From Candidatus Omnitrophota bacterium (lineage in GTDB: Bacteria; Omnitrophota; Gorgyraeia; Aquiviventales; Aquiviventaceae), in contig JACQHS010000027.1 of NCBI GenBank assembly GCA_016198915.1, positions 1-5,593 on the forward strand: a stretch of 5,593 nt of DNA, read 5' to 3'. This document shows, one piece after another, positions 4,887 through 5,593 of the stretch (position 1 is its first letter; every line of letters begins with the position of its first letter). Position numbers and translations under genes: made by a program. Under the pieces are notes generated by a model. It did no database searches and was not told where the DNA came from. It saw only the letters and a program-made list of their open reading frames with translations.

Positions 4887-5593
4887 TCACGCAGCCACCC
4901 ACTTGATGGGCGAGGCAGGAACGGTCCATTGCAGCCGGCAGCGCAGCATGGAGGCATTGGCCTCATAAAATGTCGGCGGCTCGTACGTCCAGCCGGCTTT
5001 GAGGCGCTGGTCCTCCCGCCGCAGTTTCGACCAGACGAACCGGCCGGCCAGGGGTGCCACCAGCCGGGCCTTCAGCCCCACTTCCCGCTTAATGTCCTCC
5101 AAGAGCATCGTGAGTTTCCGGAACACCAGCGGGTTTTGCCCGCTGAACCATTTCCGGGCGGCCCAGAGGGTGGCGGGAAACGTGACGGCGAGGTCTCTGG
5201 CTTCCCAGGCGAAGCGATTCCGGACGCACGGGTCGGGATGGTGCTTGTAGCGCCGCCATCCCGCCAGGACCGTCCGCGCGATGCGCAGCACACTGGGCCC
5301 GTTGACCTCGAAATCCCGCCGAAACGCCTTCAAAAGGAACTCGGTCTCTTGTCCCCGCGCAAGATGCGGATGCCGGTGCCGGAAGATGAACTGCCCGTGC
5401 ACATCCCCCTCCTGATATTCACCGGGATCGAGGAGCGTCTTGTTGGCCAGATGTTCCGCATAGAGCGGGGTGCCGGGAATGGGCGTGTAGAGCATGAACT
5501 GGTGAAAGTCGGTGCCGTGGCTGACCGCGTACTCGATGGCCTCATCGAGGTTGTCGGGGGTGTGCTCCTCGAGGCCGATGATGCTGGAGCCGA
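4887..5593 (-). CDS. B12-binding-type radical SAM protein, C-terminal part only
   Basis: The frame is open from the right window edge to TGA at 4887, giving 234 residues without the N-terminus. The first visible residues (GSSIIGLEEH, then DNLDEAIEYA) match the end of a radical SAM barrel. The stretch QFMLYTPIPGTPLY (31-44) is characteristic of cobalamin-binding radical SAM enzymes such as the BchE/HpnP/HpnJ-type group. The rest is a long, basic, His- and Trp-rich C-terminal extension (for example FRHRHPHLARG, 70-80, and GWRRYKHHPD, 111-120) of the kind that follows the barrel in these proteins. The B12-binding domain and CX3CX2C motif would lie outside the window and are not seen. The substrate is unknown; members methylate or rearrange lipids, tetrapyrroles and other unactivated carbons. 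ATG 5495 is internal, because homology-like sequence continues upstream in the same frame. It is followed by the structured leader. Confidence 0.85.
   Translation of the reverse strand, partial: GSSIIGLEEHTPDNLDEAIEYAVSHGTDFHQFMLYTPIPGTPLYAEHLANKTLLDPGEYQEGDVHGQFIFRHRHPHLARGQETEFLLKAFRRDFEVNGPSVLRIARTVLAGWRRYKHHPDPCVRNRFAWEARDLAVTFPATLWAARKWFSGQNPLVFRKLTMLLEDIKREVGLKARLVAPLAGRFVWSKLRREDQRLKAGWTYEPPTFYEANASMLRCRLQWTVPASPIKWVAA

Noticed and set aside
4720..4929. Minus-strand open frame of 69 residues across the intergenic leader
   Set aside because: It overlaps the end of the B12 radical SAM gene in another frame and spans the hairpins. There is no ribosome binding site and the composition looks non-coding.

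Overview
The window carries seven genes, all on the minus strand. They are tightly packed and read from high to low coordinates, so this looks like a single operon cut at both ends. The sequence is GC-rich (roughly 60% by eye) and coding-dense. An outer-membrane barrel-like protein with a signal peptide points to a Gram-negative (diderm) bacterium. The mix of a cobalamin-type radical SAM protein, a SPASM radical SAM protein and unfamiliar small membrane proteins would fit an environmental lineage such as Nitrospirota, but that placement is an inference from recall, not something the sequence proves.

Layout in transcription order: (1) 5593-4887, the C-terminal part of a B12-binding-type radical SAM enzyme, cut by the window edge. 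(2) 4886-4724, a 163-base intergenic region full of inverted repeats. It is the only real gap in the window. (3) 4723-4493, a 76-residue protein with seven cysteines. (4) 4484-3444, a radical SAM/SPASM enzyme of the NirJ-like/TIGR04053-like type. (5) 3413-2370, an NAD-dependent D-lactate dehydrogenase very close to E. coli LdhA. (6) 2398-1802, a five-helix membrane protein whose GTG start lies inside the ldhA tail. (7) 1791-1417, a three-helix membrane protein. (8) 1409-1, the N-terminal 469 residues of an exported, probably beta-barrel protein that runs off the left edge.

Genes 3 to 8 are separated by 8, 30, -29, 10 and 7 bases. Translational coupling is therefore likely, and two of the ribosome binding sites overlap the end of the preceding gene. 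How the products work together is not known to me. A reasonable reading is two radical SAM enzymes and a cysteine-rich partner or substrate, a cytosolic redox enzyme (D-lactate/pyruvate), and an envelope module of two inner-membrane proteins plus an outer-membrane barrel.

The most unusual element is the intergenic region at 4722-4884. A perfect 17-base inverted repeat would pair the sequence just after the stop codon of gene 1 with the ribosome binding site and first two bases of the start codon of the Cys-rich gene. The space between holds further strong, mutually exclusive stems. This resembles an RNA switch or translational-coupling device more than spacer DNA.
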